Shown here piece by piece: positions 16,834-25,262 of a stretch of DNA of 64,000 nucleotides. Each line of letters starts with the position of its first letter. The first letter of the stretch is position 1. Made by a program: the position numbers and the translations under genes. The stretch covers positions 1-64,000 of the forward strand of contig CANDNA010000005.1 of NCBI GenBank assembly GCA_947385955.1, written 5' to 3'. This DNA comes from an uncultured Clostridia bacterium. Its GTDB lineage: Bacteria > Bacillota > Clostridia > Lachnospirales > Lachnospiraceae. Under the pieces are notes generated by a model. It ran no database searches. It had not been told where the DNA came from and saw only the letters and a list, made by a program, of their open reading frames with translations.

Positions 16834-17010
16834 AATTTACCTCCTTGTTATTCGGCTTCTGGCCGATTATAAATACATAAGCAATTCCTTTTGCCCATGT
16901 TGTTACTGATTTTAGTTTATAATATTCGGAGGTCTCTAGAAAACCCCCGCCTATTACCATTTCTCTGACGCTGCACTCTGCGCGGTTGTGCTGCATCTGT
17001 ATTTTACACT
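16834..17010 (-). promoter_or_regulatory. Structured flagellin mRNA leader with GGA motifs
   Basis: The leader between the predicted start site and fliC can form a ~10-bp stem near its 5' end (GATGC-A-GCAC with GTGC-A-GCGTC), a GGGGGT/ACCTCC hairpin, and a TCGGC-CAGAA-GCCGA hairpin just before the ribosome site. The ribosome site lies in ACAAGGAGGT, close to the CsrA core ACARGGA, and another AAAAGGA is about 45 nt upstream. In Bacillus CsrA represses flagellin mRNA at such paired sites; csrA itself is not in this window. The antiparallel short reading frame across this region is probably not a gene. Confidence 0.45.
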
Positions 17011-17014
17011 TTTT

Positions 17015-17041
17015 ATATCGGTGCAACTTTAAAATACTTTA
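17015..17041 (-). promoter_or_regulatory. Sigma-28 (SigD/FliA) promoter of flagellin
   Basis: Minus strand TAAA (17038-17041), exactly 15 bp, then ACCGATAT (17015-17022). The consensus is TAAA-N15-GCCGATAT, so only one base differs. It lies about 180 bp upstream of the flagellin start. Confidence 0.85.
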
Positions 17042-17126
17042 GAGGATTTTGAAAAAATTTTCAAGTTTTTTTTCTCTTTTTTCCGTTTTTGGTTTTCTGC
17101 CTCCAATCTGAACAATCCCTGGCAGT

Positions 17127-18611
17127 TTATGCAAACGGGTTTTCTGTCGGATACGGTACATGCCCAGGCTGGTTGTAGTTCAGATCCTCCATCGGAACGC
17201 CCAGATACTTGAATACTTCAAACAGAGCTTTTCCAAAATGGCCGAACGCAACCGCACCATGATGAGGATAATTCTTCTCAATCAGTACATGGCGGTAAAA
17301 TCTGCCCATTTCCTTGATGGCAAATACGCCGATTGCACCAAAGGACTTGGTTGCCACCGGAAGTACTTCACCTTCTGCCACATAAGCGCGGATCTTTGCA
17401 TCTGCCGTGGACTGAAGGCGGAAGAATGTGATATTACCGGGAACAATGTCTCCTTCCAATGTACCGTTGGTCACTTCTACCGGCAGGCTTCTTGCCATGA
17501 TCTTCTGATATTTCATCTCATGGAAGGACAGCTTGGAGGAGCAGGTGTTGCCGCAGTGGAAGCCCATAAAGGTGTCTTTATGTGTATAATCAAATTTGCC
17601 TTCTATTGCTTCTTTGTACATGTCTGCCGGTACGGAATTGTTGATATCCAGCAGAGTCACTGCATCTTCGCTGACACAGGTCCCGATGAACTCGCTCAGG
17701 CAGCCATAGATATCCACTTCACAGGATACCGGGATGCCCATTCCTGTCAGACGGCTGTTCACATAGCAGGGAACGAAACCAAACTGGGTCTGGAATGCAG
17801 GCCAGCATTTTCCGGCAATGGCAACATATTTTCTGTAACCTCTGTGTTCCTCCACCCAGTCAAGCAGTGTCAGCTCATACTGTGCCAGTTTCGGAAGCAC
17901 TTCCGGTTTCTTGTTGCCTGTGCCCAGCTCTGCTGCCATTTCCTCTACTTTAGCCGGGATTCTGGGATCGTCTGCATGCTTATTAAATGCTTCAAACAGA
18001 TCCAGCTCAGAATTTTCCTCAATCTCAACACCCAGATTATAGAGCTGTTTAATGGGTGCATTGCATGCCAGGAAGTTTAACGGTCTGGGACCGAAGCTGA
18101 TGATCTTCAACTCAGACAGACCTGCCAGAGCCCTTGCCACAGGTAAAAACTCATGGATCATGTCAGCACATTCTTCAGCGGTTCCCACCGGATATTCCGG
18201 AATATATGCCTGAATATTACGCAGCTTCAAGTTATAGCTTGCGTTCAGCATACCGCAGTAAGCATCGCCGCGTCCGTCGGACAGATCGTTCTGGCTCTCT
18301 TCTGCTGCCGCAATAAACATTTTCGGTCCGTCAAAATGTTTTGCCAGCAATGTCTCGGAAATTTCAGGGCCGAAGTTTCCAAGATATACACAGAGTGCAT
18401 TGCAGCCGGCTTTCTTGATATCCTCCAGTGCCTGTACCATATGAATTTCACTTTCCACGATACAGATAGGGCATTCATAAACATCTGCCGCATCATACTT
18501 CGCCTGATAAGCCTCTACCAGCGCTTTTCTTCTGTTCACGGAAAGACTTTCCGGGAAACAGTCACGGCTTACAGCCACAAGACCTAACTTGATTTTGGGA
18601 ATGTTGTTCAT
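17127..18611 (-). CDS. L-fucose/L-arabinose isomerase-family protein
   Basis: The 494-residue protein resembles the L-fucose isomerase fold, a Mn2+-dependent ketol isomerase. Conserved acidic and histidine positions are seen in the C-terminal half (GFHCGNTCSSKL, HHGAVAFGHFG). It should convert an aldose to a ketose in the cytoplasm. It is the last gene of xylulokinase-DUF4867-isomerase, so the ketose is presumably phosphorylated by the kinase. The sugar is not certain: D-arabinose, L-fucose, L-arabinose or D-xylose are all conceivable. AAGGAGG precedes the ATG. Confidence 0.82.
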   Translation of the reverse strand: MNNIPKIKLGLVAVSRDCFPESLSVNRRKALVEAYQAKYDAADVYECPICIVESEIHMVQALEDIKKAGCNALCVYLGNFGPEISETLLAKHFDGPKMFIAAAEESQNDLSDGRGDAYCGMLNASYNLKLRNIQAYIPEYPVGTAEECADMIHEFLPVARALAGLSELKIISFGPRPLNFLACNAPIKQLYNLGVEIEENSELDLFEAFNKHADDPRIPAKVEEMAAELGTGNKKPEVLPKLAQYELTLLDWVEEHRGYRKYVAIAGKCWPAFQTQFGFVPCYVNSRLTGMGIPVSCEVDIYGCLSEFIGTCVSEDAVTLLDINNSVPADMYKEAIEGKFDYTHKDTFMGFHCGNTCSSKLSFHEMKYQKIMARSLPVEVTNGTLEGDIVPGNITFFRLQSTADAKIRAYVAEGEVLPVATKSFGAIGVFAIKEMGRFYRHVLIEKNYPHHGAVAFGHFGKALFEVFKYLGVPMEDLNYNQPGHVPYPTENPFA

Positions 18612-18637
18612 TGCTTTGTCCTCCTTATACTTTTATA

Positions 18638-19255
18638 TTATATTGTAAGATTCTCACCTTTAAGACCCAGGAAGCTGCCTTCCGGCAGACCGCCTTCTTC
18701 ATGGCCGATCAGCCATTTATTGGTTGCGGCCAGCAGCGCATCCTCTCCGCCGGCCTCATGTGCACCGGGCAGTGGATAATTGGTTCCTTTGGGAAGAACC
18801 ACTACATCCCGGAATCCCCCGTCGTCTGCATTACAGGGTGCATAATGCAGTGTGGTGGCAAACAGCTCCACACCCACGCCTCTGGGAAGCAGGAATGCTT
18901 CCACTTTGGATGTATCATAAGTATAGTCTTCTTCCACATCTTCCTGACGGCCCAGCAGCAGGATCAGATCCGTCGCCGCAATATTCAGTTCGGAATCTCT
19001 GTGATATTCCAGTGCATTCAGCTTATGGTTGTTGCCGTTGCAGTATCCGATCTGAATCGGCATTTCTCCATATCCACGGCTGGAAAACTCTTTGCAGATC
19101 GGAAGTGCTTCCAGTGCTTCCACCGAAGGCTCATACACCACATCCTCAGGCAATGGTGTCTCCTTCATCGCCTCCAGAAGCCCGGTGAAGTCATAGCCCT
19201 GAAGGACCTGGCCATATCTCCTGAATTTCGGATCTGCCACATTGTAAATTTTCAT
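18638..19255 (-). CDS. DUF4867-family protein
   Basis: I recognise this as DUF4867, a family commonly found beside fucose-isomerase-like genes in Lachnospiraceae. The function is not established. The 205 residues have a cupin-like feel: an EYHRDSE motif near residue 91, and single His and Glu residues spaced as possible metal ligands. A sugar mutarotase or epimerase role would fit the neighbours but is inference. The start at 19255 is chosen for the AAAGGGG site upstream; an in-frame ATG 24 bp earlier lacks one. It lies 26 bp before the isomerase gene. Confidence 0.8.
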   Translation of the reverse strand: MKIYNVADPKFRRYGQVLQGYDFTGLLEAMKETPLPEDVVYEPSVEALEALPICKEFSSRGYGEMPIQIGYCNGNNHKLNALEYHRDSELNIAATDLILLLGRQEDVEEDYTYDTSKVEAFLLPRGVGVELFATTLHYAPCNADDGGFRDVVVLPKGTNYPLPGAHEAGGEDALLAATNKWLIGHEEGGLPEGSFLGLKGENLTI

Positions 19256-19322
19256 ATTCTGCCCCTTTCTTCTTTCCATTGTACTTTATATAGAAATGTA
19301 TCTTCCTAAATTAAGCCGCACA

Positions 19323-20792
19323 TTAAACGATCACATCAAACAGTTCTTTGCATGCAGGATATATCTTCCGGAACTGCTGATACCGTGCTTCATATTTCTC
19401 TGCAAGCGCAGGTTCAGGTTCCACTGTATCCACAACCTTTACCAGACGGTCTGCAATCTCCTCCACACTGCCATACTCTCCGCAGGCAACGGCTGCCAGC
19501 ATCGCACCGCCCATAGACGGGCCTTCTTCACTTTCCAGCACATCCACCTTAATGTTCAGTACATTGGCAATGATCTGTTTCCAAAGAGGACTCTTGGCGC
19601 CGCCGCCGCAGATCTTTGTCCGTTCTATCCGGATCCCCAGCTCTTTTGCCACTTCAAAAGAGTCACGAAGGGCAAATGCCACACCTTCCAGCACCGCCTG
19701 GGTCAGATCCGCTCTGGTGGTATCCATTGTCATACCGATAAAAGTTCCCCTTGCATTGGGATTGTTATGAGGAGAACGCTCTCCCATCAGATACGGCAGG
19801 AAAAATACTTTGTTTTCTCCCAGCTTTGTAATCTTTTTCTGCTCTTCCCCGTATTCCTTTGTACCGATGATTTCATCCATCCACCATTTATTACAGGAAG
19901 CGGCACTGAGCATACATCCCATCAGATGATAATGACCGTCTGCATGGGCAAAGGAATGCAGTGCATTGAACTTGTCCACTCCGAAATTTCTGGAAGAAAT
20001 AAACACGGTCCCGCTGGTACCCAGTGAAATATTACACATCCCGTCGCCCACGGTACCTGTGCCTACTGCTGCGGCCGCATTGTCACCTGCACCTGCCGCT
20101 ACTTTAACATCCGCACTTATGCCAAGCTCTGCTGCAATCTCAGGAAGCAGTGTACCTACTGCTTCATAGCTCTCATACACTCTGGCAAGCTGCTCCTCTT
20201 TTACGCCGCAGATCTCACACATCTCTCTGGACCAGCACCTGTTCTTCACATCGAACAGTAGCATACCCGATGCATCCGATACATCCGTACAGTGTACACC
20301 GGTCAGCTTATATGCCAGATAATCTTTGGGAAGCATGATTTTCCGTATTTTTGCAAAATTATCCGGTTCTTTATCCTTTACCCACAGAATCTTGGGCGCC
20401 GTAAAACCGGTAAAAGAGATATTGGCCGTATATTCGGACAGTTTATCTTTTCCAATGACCTGATTCAGATAATCGCATTCCTCACTGGTCCTTCCGTCAT
20501 TCCACAGAATCGCCGGACGGATTACCTGGTCCGCTTCATCCAGGATCACAAGTCCATGCATCTGTCCTCCAAAACTGATGCCTGCCACCTGTGTCTTATC
20601 ACAGTCAGCCAACAGTTCTTTTAATCCCTCCATACTCTGTGTATACCAATCCTCCGGGTTCTGCTCAGACCAGCCCGGATGGGGGAAAAATAACGGATAT
20701 TCTTTTGAAACGATTTTCTGTATCTCACCCTTTTCATTCATCAGCAGAAGTTTCACCGCCGATGTCCCCAAGTCAATACCTACATACAGCAT
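19323..20792 (-). CDS. xylB: Xylulokinase-like FGGY carbohydrate kinase
   Basis: The 489-residue kinase has the N-terminal phosphate-binding GIDLGTSAVK, the QMHGLV segment typical of xylulokinases near residue 78, and a C-terminal FGGY domain with ICGGGAKSPLWKQI near residue 398. It should phosphorylate D-xylulose or a similar ketose made by the co-transcribed isomerase, feeding the pentose phosphate pathway. It is first in the operon, behind a consensus promoter overlapped by a palindromic operator. AAGGAGG precedes the ATG. The exact sugar depends on the isomerase and is not certain. Confidence 0.88.
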   Translation of the reverse strand: MLYVGIDLGTSAVKLLLMNEKGEIQKIVSKEYPLFFPHPGWSEQNPEDWYTQSMEGLKELLADCDKTQVAGISFGGQMHGLVILDEADQVIRPAILWNDGRTSEECDYLNQVIGKDKLSEYTANISFTGFTAPKILWVKDKEPDNFAKIRKIMLPKDYLAYKLTGVHCTDVSDASGMLLFDVKNRCWSREMCEICGVKEEQLARVYESYEAVGTLLPEIAAELGISADVKVAAGAGDNAAAAVGTGTVGDGMCNISLGTSGTVFISSRNFGVDKFNALHSFAHADGHYHLMGCMLSAASCNKWWMDEIIGTKEYGEEQKKITKLGENKVFFLPYLMGERSPHNNPNARGTFIGMTMDTTRADLTQAVLEGVAFALRDSFEVAKELGIRIERTKICGGGAKSPLWKQIIANVLNIKVDVLESEEGPSMGGAMLAAVACGEYGSVEEIADRLVKVVDTVEPEPALAEKYEARYQQFRKIYPACKELFDVIV

Positions 20793-20842
20793 TTTGTACC
20801 CTCCTTGTATCGTACATGTTCATCTGAGCGTCTCAGATTTTC

Positions 20843-20893
20843 CGTGCACGTGCACGTTTCCTTTATCATACATTTATCAATTCAAAAAATCAA
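20843..20893 (-). promoter_or_regulatory. xylB operon promoter with LacI-type operator
   Basis: Minus strand -35 TTGATT (20888-20893), 17 bp, -10 TATGAT (20865-20870). The 14-bp sequence CGTGCACGTGCACG (20843-20856) covers the expected transcription start, a typical repressor position. Further down the leader a 7-bp inverted repeat, ATCTGAG...CTCAGAT (20822-20838), could be a second site or a hairpin. Confidence 0.7.
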
Positions 20894-20987
20894 TACGGTT
20901 TTTCCATTTCCCTGTTTTTTCGTAATAATGCACGAAATTCCAGATAATTTTTGCTATTTTTCACGTCTCGTTTGTGGAATATCACGA

Positions 20988-21040
20988 AAACGTGCACGCA
21001 CATAAATTTGTGTGCCTGTATCATTGACAGACCGTGCATG
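20988..21040 (+). promoter_or_regulatory. LacI-family operators and promoter in front of the regulator gene
   Basis: AAAACGTGCACG (from 20988) repeats the core of the xylB operator, and ACCGTGCATG (21031-21040) is a relaxed copy. The latter follows TTGACA (21024-21029), a good -35; the matching -10 near 21047 is weak. The pattern fits self-repression plus repression of the divergent xylB operon. The whole 20793-21093 gap has no gene. Confidence 0.55.
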
Positions 21041-21093
21041 CCATGCTACCTTTGTAATACCGGCATACAGATAAAAGAAGGAAGGGGACACAC

Positions 21094-22113
21094 ATGGCTA
21101 CCATCAAAGAGATTGCCGAGCTGTCCGGCGTTTCCCGGGGCACAGTGGACCGGGTTCTGAACAACCGCGGGAGTGTCAGCAGCAAAACAGCAGAAAAGGT
21201 CCTGGAAATTGCCAGGGCACTGGATTATAAACCCAACAGGGCCGGGCTTACCCTTGCCGCCCAGAAAAAAAGACTGAAACTGGGCGTGATTCTGTTTGGC
21301 AACAGCAATCCCTTTTTTGATGAAGTCATGAAAGGAGTCCGCTATCAGGAAGAGCGGCTTGCAGGCTATAACTGCTCCGTTTTGGTCAGACAGATCTCCT
21401 ATGATGCTTCCCAGCAGATTGCTGCCATAGAAGAGCTGCTTTCCCAGGAGGTACACGGTATCGTCCTTGCACCTTATAATGCTCCCGTCATCACAGAGAA
21501 AATCAACAGCCTCTATGATATGGGGATTCCTGTTGTCACAGTCAATACAGACATTGACCATTCCCGGCGGATCGCTTATGTAGGAAGCAACTATTTCCTT
21601 TCCGGTGAAACCGCAGGAGGACTGATGGGCCTGATGACAAGAGGCGAAATACAGGCAGGCATTGTCCTGGGATCTCAGCAGGTTCTCTGTCATACGGACC
21701 GGGTGGCGGGATTCCGCAACTGTATTGAAAAGAAGTATCCTCACATTCATGTGGCTGCTACCATTCAGAATCAGGATGATGAGGTGGAGAGCTTCCATGT
21801 AACCCAGACTCTTTTACAGAACCATCCGGAAATCAATGCCCTTTATTTTGCTGCCGGAGGTGTCTATGGAGGATGCAAGGCAGTGATTGCCCTGCACCGG
21901 GAACACACCATAACCATCATTACCCATGACCGGGTGGACACTACCCGCTGTTTTGTTCTGGACGGCCTGATTTCCGCCACCATATGTCAACAGCCTTTTT
22001 TACAGGGATCCCAGTCTCTTGATATCCTGTTCAATTATCTGACAGCAGGGGAATTACCGGAAAAAGAGCGGAATTATGTGGCGGCAGATATCCGGATTGC
22101 AGAAAATATATAA
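21094..22113 (+). CDS. LacI-family transcriptional regulator
   Basis: The 339-residue protein has an N-terminal LacI helix-turn-helix (IKEIAELSGVSRGTVDRVLN) with hinge to about residue 60, then a periplasmic-binding-protein-like sugar domain of the ribose-binding type. It is transcribed away from the xylulokinase operon, and the gap between them holds several CGTGCACG-type palindromes. It most likely represses that operon in the absence of its sugar. GGAAGGGG precedes the ATG. It is not CcpA itself, since it lacks the close match to CcpA's core and sits with a dedicated target. Confidence 0.9.
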   Translation: MATIKEIAELSGVSRGTVDRVLNNRGSVSSKTAEKVLEIARALDYKPNRAGLTLAAQKKRLKLGVILFGNSNPFFDEVMKGVRYQEERLAGYNCSVLVRQISYDASQQIAAIEELLSQEVHGIVLAPYNAPVITEKINSLYDMGIPVVTVNTDIDHSRRIAYVGSNYFLSGETAGGLMGLMTRGEIQAGIVLGSQQVLCHTDRVAGFRNCIEKKYPHIHVAATIQNQDDEVESFHVTQTLLQNHPEINALYFAAGGVYGGCKAVIALHREHTITIITHDRVDTTRCFVLDGLISATICQQPFLQGSQSLDILFNYLTAGELPEKERNYVAADIRIAENI

Positions 22114-22135
22114 GTTTATATTATCCGGAATCATA

Positions 22136-22164
22136 TTGTAAGATTTTTCCCTTTATAGTATACT
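22136..22164 (+). promoter_or_regulatory. Promoter of the PocR-MCP gene
   Basis: TTGTAA (22136-22141), 17 bp, TATACT (22159-22164), about 26 bp before the start codon. It is a vegetative-type promoter, not the sigma-28 form seen at flagellin. Confidence 0.65.
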
Positions 22165-22189
22165 GTTGAAAGGGAAGGGGGTTCCTTAT

Positions 22190-22996
22190 ATGCAAATCAA
22201 AGATTTTATGGATCTGAAAAAATTACAGGAAATACAGGACAAGTTTTCCAACTCCACGGGCCTGGCTGCCATCGCTGTGGACAGCAATGGAGAATACATT
22301 ACAAAAGGCAGTAATTTTACCGATTTTTGTATGAAATATACCCGCGGCTGTCCGGAAGGCAACCGGCGTTGTATCAAATGTGACAAGGAAGGCAGCGGAA
22401 CTTATTTCTGTCACGCAGGTTTGATGGATTTTTCCGTGGACATCGTTGTAAATGAAGAAAAACTGGGGGCCATCATCGGTGGACAGGTACTTCCCAATCC
22501 TCCTGATGAGGAAAAGTTCCGCGATATTGCACGGGAACTGGGAATTGATCCGGAGCAGTATGTCAGGGCGCTGCGCAAAGTACCGGTCAGCACAGAAGAA
22601 AAAATACGCTCGGCTGCAGAACTGCTGGGTATCATCGTAAATCAGCTTGTCAATCTGGAATATTTCAAATTTTCAAATGCAGACCGCCTCGATGTACTGC
22701 AGAAAGAGGTACAAAATTCCACAAATCTGATTCAGGCGATCAATGATAACACCAGCCATTTAAAATCCATAGCCAACCGCCAGAAAATCCTGTCTCTGAA
22801 TGCCAGTATTGAAGCTGCCAGAAGCGGGGAAGCAGGACTGGGATTTGCTGTTGTGGCAAAAAGTATGCAGGATCTTTCCTCTCAGTCGGCTGTGATCTAT
22901 AATGACATCGAGAAATCCGTGGCAGAAATCACCAAAACCACCTCGATTCTTGCCTCTTTATTTGATGAAAATACAGAAAATGAAAAAAGCAAATAA
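22190..22996 (+). CDS. Soluble PocR-domain methyl-accepting chemotaxis-like protein
   Basis: The 268-residue protein has no membrane segment. Residues ~5-165 match the PocR sensory domain, with cysteines at 47, 54, 61, 64 and 74 (CxxC at 61-64). Residues ~185-268 carry the MCP hairpin tip (SLNASIEAARSGEAGLGFAVVA), the CheA/CheW contact zone. It probably senses a small molecule in the cytoplasm and feeds the chemotaxis pathway, consistent with the flagellin gene in this window. Its place after the LacI regulator hints at a sugar or carbon-metabolite signal. Start chosen for the GGAAGGGGG site; an upstream in-frame codon is poor. Confidence 0.85.
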   Translation: MQIKDFMDLKKLQEIQDKFSNSTGLAAIAVDSNGEYITKGSNFTDFCMKYTRGCPEGNRRCIKCDKEGSGTYFCHAGLMDFSVDIVVNEEKLGAIIGGQVLPNPPDEEKFRDIARELGIDPEQYVRALRKVPVSTEEKIRSAAELLGIIVNQLVNLEYFKFSNADRLDVLQKEVQNSTNLIQAINDNTSHLKSIANRQKILSLNASIEAARSGEAGLGFAVVAKSMQDLSSQSAVIYNDIEKSVAEITKTTSILASLFDENTENEKSK

Positions 22997-23040
22997 CAAA
23001 ATCATAGAACATGTTCTGCTGATTTTTGACTGTTATAAAT

Positions 23041-23075
23041 CAAGGGTTGTCCATCTTAAATATGGACAACCCTTG
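23041..23075. terminator. Hairpin between two convergent genes
   Basis: A perfect 14-bp stem (23041-23054 with 23062-23075) and a 7-nt loop lie between the PocR-MCP stop and the end of the mrp operon. Neither side has a good T-run, so it may act as an mRNA end stabiliser as much as a terminator. Confidence 0.65.
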
Positions 23076-23099
23076 TTCTGGTTCATGAGGTTATATATC

Positions 23100-25250
23100 T
23101 CAGAAATAATAATAAAGCAAATACAGTACTGTCATTAAAAATCCCACACAAAACAAAAACAATCCAAAGGACATACTTCGCGAAACCGCCGTATTGTATT
23201 CACTGACTGCAGAATGAATTGCCGCCAGCCTGTGTTCCATTCTCCTGTTACAGGAAGGCTTTTTTTCTTTTCCCAATGCCCTCAGCCGTTTCCATCCATA
23301 GATCAGATGATCCAATATCTGCCCTGCCAGATGTGTGATCTGTGTGCCTTCCGTCAGTTCGTAAGGCAGTGCACTTTCCCGGTAAATGGTTTTTCGAAGG
23401 AAAACCACCAGCACATCCATCAGACAGTCTCCGATCCTGCAGATTACACCAAACACAAAAGGCAGAACGGTAAGCAGTAACGGACGATAGCAGATAGTTT
23501 CCAGATCCAGCTTTTCACTGAATCTGTTAAGATAGATTCTGCTGCCGTCTCCGCAACGGCCCATCATACAGATCCGTACAACCAAGAGATAAATGGCAGT
23601 ACCCACCACAAGAGAAATCAAGGCGCCCTGAAGATTTCCCACAGAAAAATAACCGACAGGCGGCGTCGTTCCCTCACAGGCAAAAAATCCCTGTCCCATA
23701 TCTGCCAGAAAATTCATAAACCTGCCGGGCATCATACCAAACAGGGTGAGAATCCCACCGCAGCAGGCCAGCATACATGCATTGACCCGGCTCATATAGT
23801 TTCCTTTCAGAGCGTCATAGGCTTTCTGCTTTTCCGGATCCCTGTTCTTTTCCACAAAAATACAAATGTACAGCTTTGTCATATAAGCAACCGTCAGCCC
23901 GCCGCTGATCAGGAAAATCCATTCGACTATTATCATCCATCCGGCAGTTAAAAACAATGGTCCTGCTCCTGTTTCCAGCAAGTTCCTGTACTCCACAATG
24001 CTTTCATGGAGCAGTGTTTTGCTGATGTATCCGCTCCACAGCGGTATGCCCCCTATTCCAAGTGCACCCGCCAGAAATATCAGATGAAAAAGCGGTTTGT
24101 TCCGCCCAAATCCCTGTATCTCATTTAAATCCAGTCTGTGCACATTCATATAGATTACACCTGCCGCCAGAAAAAGTACCAGTTTGAACAGAGAGTGATT
24201 TACCATATGCAGCAGAGTGCCCCGCACGGCAGAAACATTTTCCTCTCCCAGCAGGCCGCACATACCGATGCCCACCAGGATGAATCCGATCTGAGACATG
24301 GAAGAGCAGGCCAGCGTCCTCTTAATATTAACAGAAAACAGGGCCAGTACCGCTCCCAGCACCATCGTAATCACACCGATCATCAAAATCAGGGTTCCCC
24401 ATATCCGGTTGTGCCAGAATATCTGGCAACTCACAATGATAATGCCAAATATTCCCGCTTTGGTCAGCATACCCGATAAAAGGGCAGAGGCCGGGGCCGG
24501 GGCCACCGGATGGGCTTTGGGCAGCCAGATATGCAGAGGAAACGCCCCGGCTTTTGCACCAAATCCAAAGAGCAGGCACAGGCCGGCAGGCCAGAGCAGA
24601 AAAATGGAGGAACGGCTCAGAACCCGCATCGTCAGTTCATCGATCCAGAGAGGGCCGGATACCCCTGCACTTAAACTGGTATACAGACAAAACAGACCCA
24701 TCAGCATCACCAGCCCGCCGATTACGGCAATGGCCAGATAGGTCTCCCCTGCCCTGAGCGCTTCTTTTGTCTCATCATGTACTACCCATACGTAAGAGGT
24801 AAACGACATGATTTCAAAAAAGAGAAAAGTAGTCATAAGCTCTGCTGACAAAAACACACCCGTAGTTGCTCCCAGAGTAAATAGCGTAAACAGATAATAG
24901 CGGTTCCTGTTTCGATAGCGGGACAGATATTCTTCTGAAAAGACTGTTGTCACCAGCCACATAAACGAAGCCGTCAGGCCATATATGGCCCGAAAACCAT
25001 CCAATGTAAAATAGATTCCAAAACCGCATACATCCGGCAGCCCAAACCACTGCCGCCCCATGTTCCGGTACTCAAAAAACAATCCCAGAAACAGCAGAAA
25101 TTCTGTAAATCCCACCAGAATGGCTGCATAGTCCCTTGCTTTTTTATGCTTTCTTCCAATCCCATAGACCACCAGTCCGCCCAGAAAAGGGAGCATCACA
25201 CCAAGTGGCAGAACCGGATTCCCTCCTGCTGCCGTCATCATCTCATTCAT
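23100..25250 (-). CDS. NuoL/MrpA-N-terminal-like proton-conducting subunit
   Basis: The 716-residue integral membrane protein has about 16 hydrophobic segments and the antiporter signature, including FPLHIWLPKAHPVAPAPASALLSG near residue 230. The long C-terminal extension with extra helices is like NuoL/HyfB. It is the final gene of the Mrp/Mbh-type operon and may supply what the N-terminal part of MrpA does elsewhere: one of the ion channels. No hydrogenase or dehydrogenase subunits accompany it, so the complex is expected to be a secondary cation/proton antiporter. Confidence 0.85.
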   Translation of the reverse strand: MNEMMTAAGGNPVLPLGVMLPFLGGLVVYGIGRKHKKARDYAAILVGFTEFLLFLGLFFEYRNMGRQWFGLPDVCGFGIYFTLDGFRAIYGLTASFMWLVTTVFSEEYLSRYRNRNRYYLFTLFTLGATTGVFLSAELMTTFLFFEIMSFTSYVWVVHDETKEALRAGETYLAIAVIGGLVMLMGLFCLYTSLSAGVSGPLWIDELTMRVLSRSSIFLLWPAGLCLLFGFGAKAGAFPLHIWLPKAHPVAPAPASALLSGMLTKAGIFGIIIVSCQIFWHNRIWGTLILMIGVITMVLGAVLALFSVNIKRTLACSSMSQIGFILVGIGMCGLLGEENVSAVRGTLLHMVNHSLFKLVLFLAAGVIYMNVHRLDLNEIQGFGRNKPLFHLIFLAGALGIGGIPLWSGYISKTLLHESIVEYRNLLETGAGPLFLTAGWMIIVEWIFLISGGLTVAYMTKLYICIFVEKNRDPEKQKAYDALKGNYMSRVNACMLACCGGILTLFGMMPGRFMNFLADMGQGFFACEGTTPPVGYFSVGNLQGALISLVVGTAIYLLVVRICMMGRCGDGSRIYLNRFSEKLDLETICYRPLLLTVLPFVFGVICRIGDCLMDVLVVFLRKTIYRESALPYELTEGTQITHLAGQILDHLIYGWKRLRALGKEKKPSCNRRMEHRLAAIHSAVSEYNTAVSRSMSFGLFLFCVGFLMTVLYLLYYYF

Positions 25251-25262
25251 CTTTTTGCCTCC

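Noticed and set aside
16796-17026. Possible 76-residue leader protein ahead of flagellin
   Set aside because: It overlaps the flagellin start out of frame, lacks a ribosome site and begins at the predicted transcription start.
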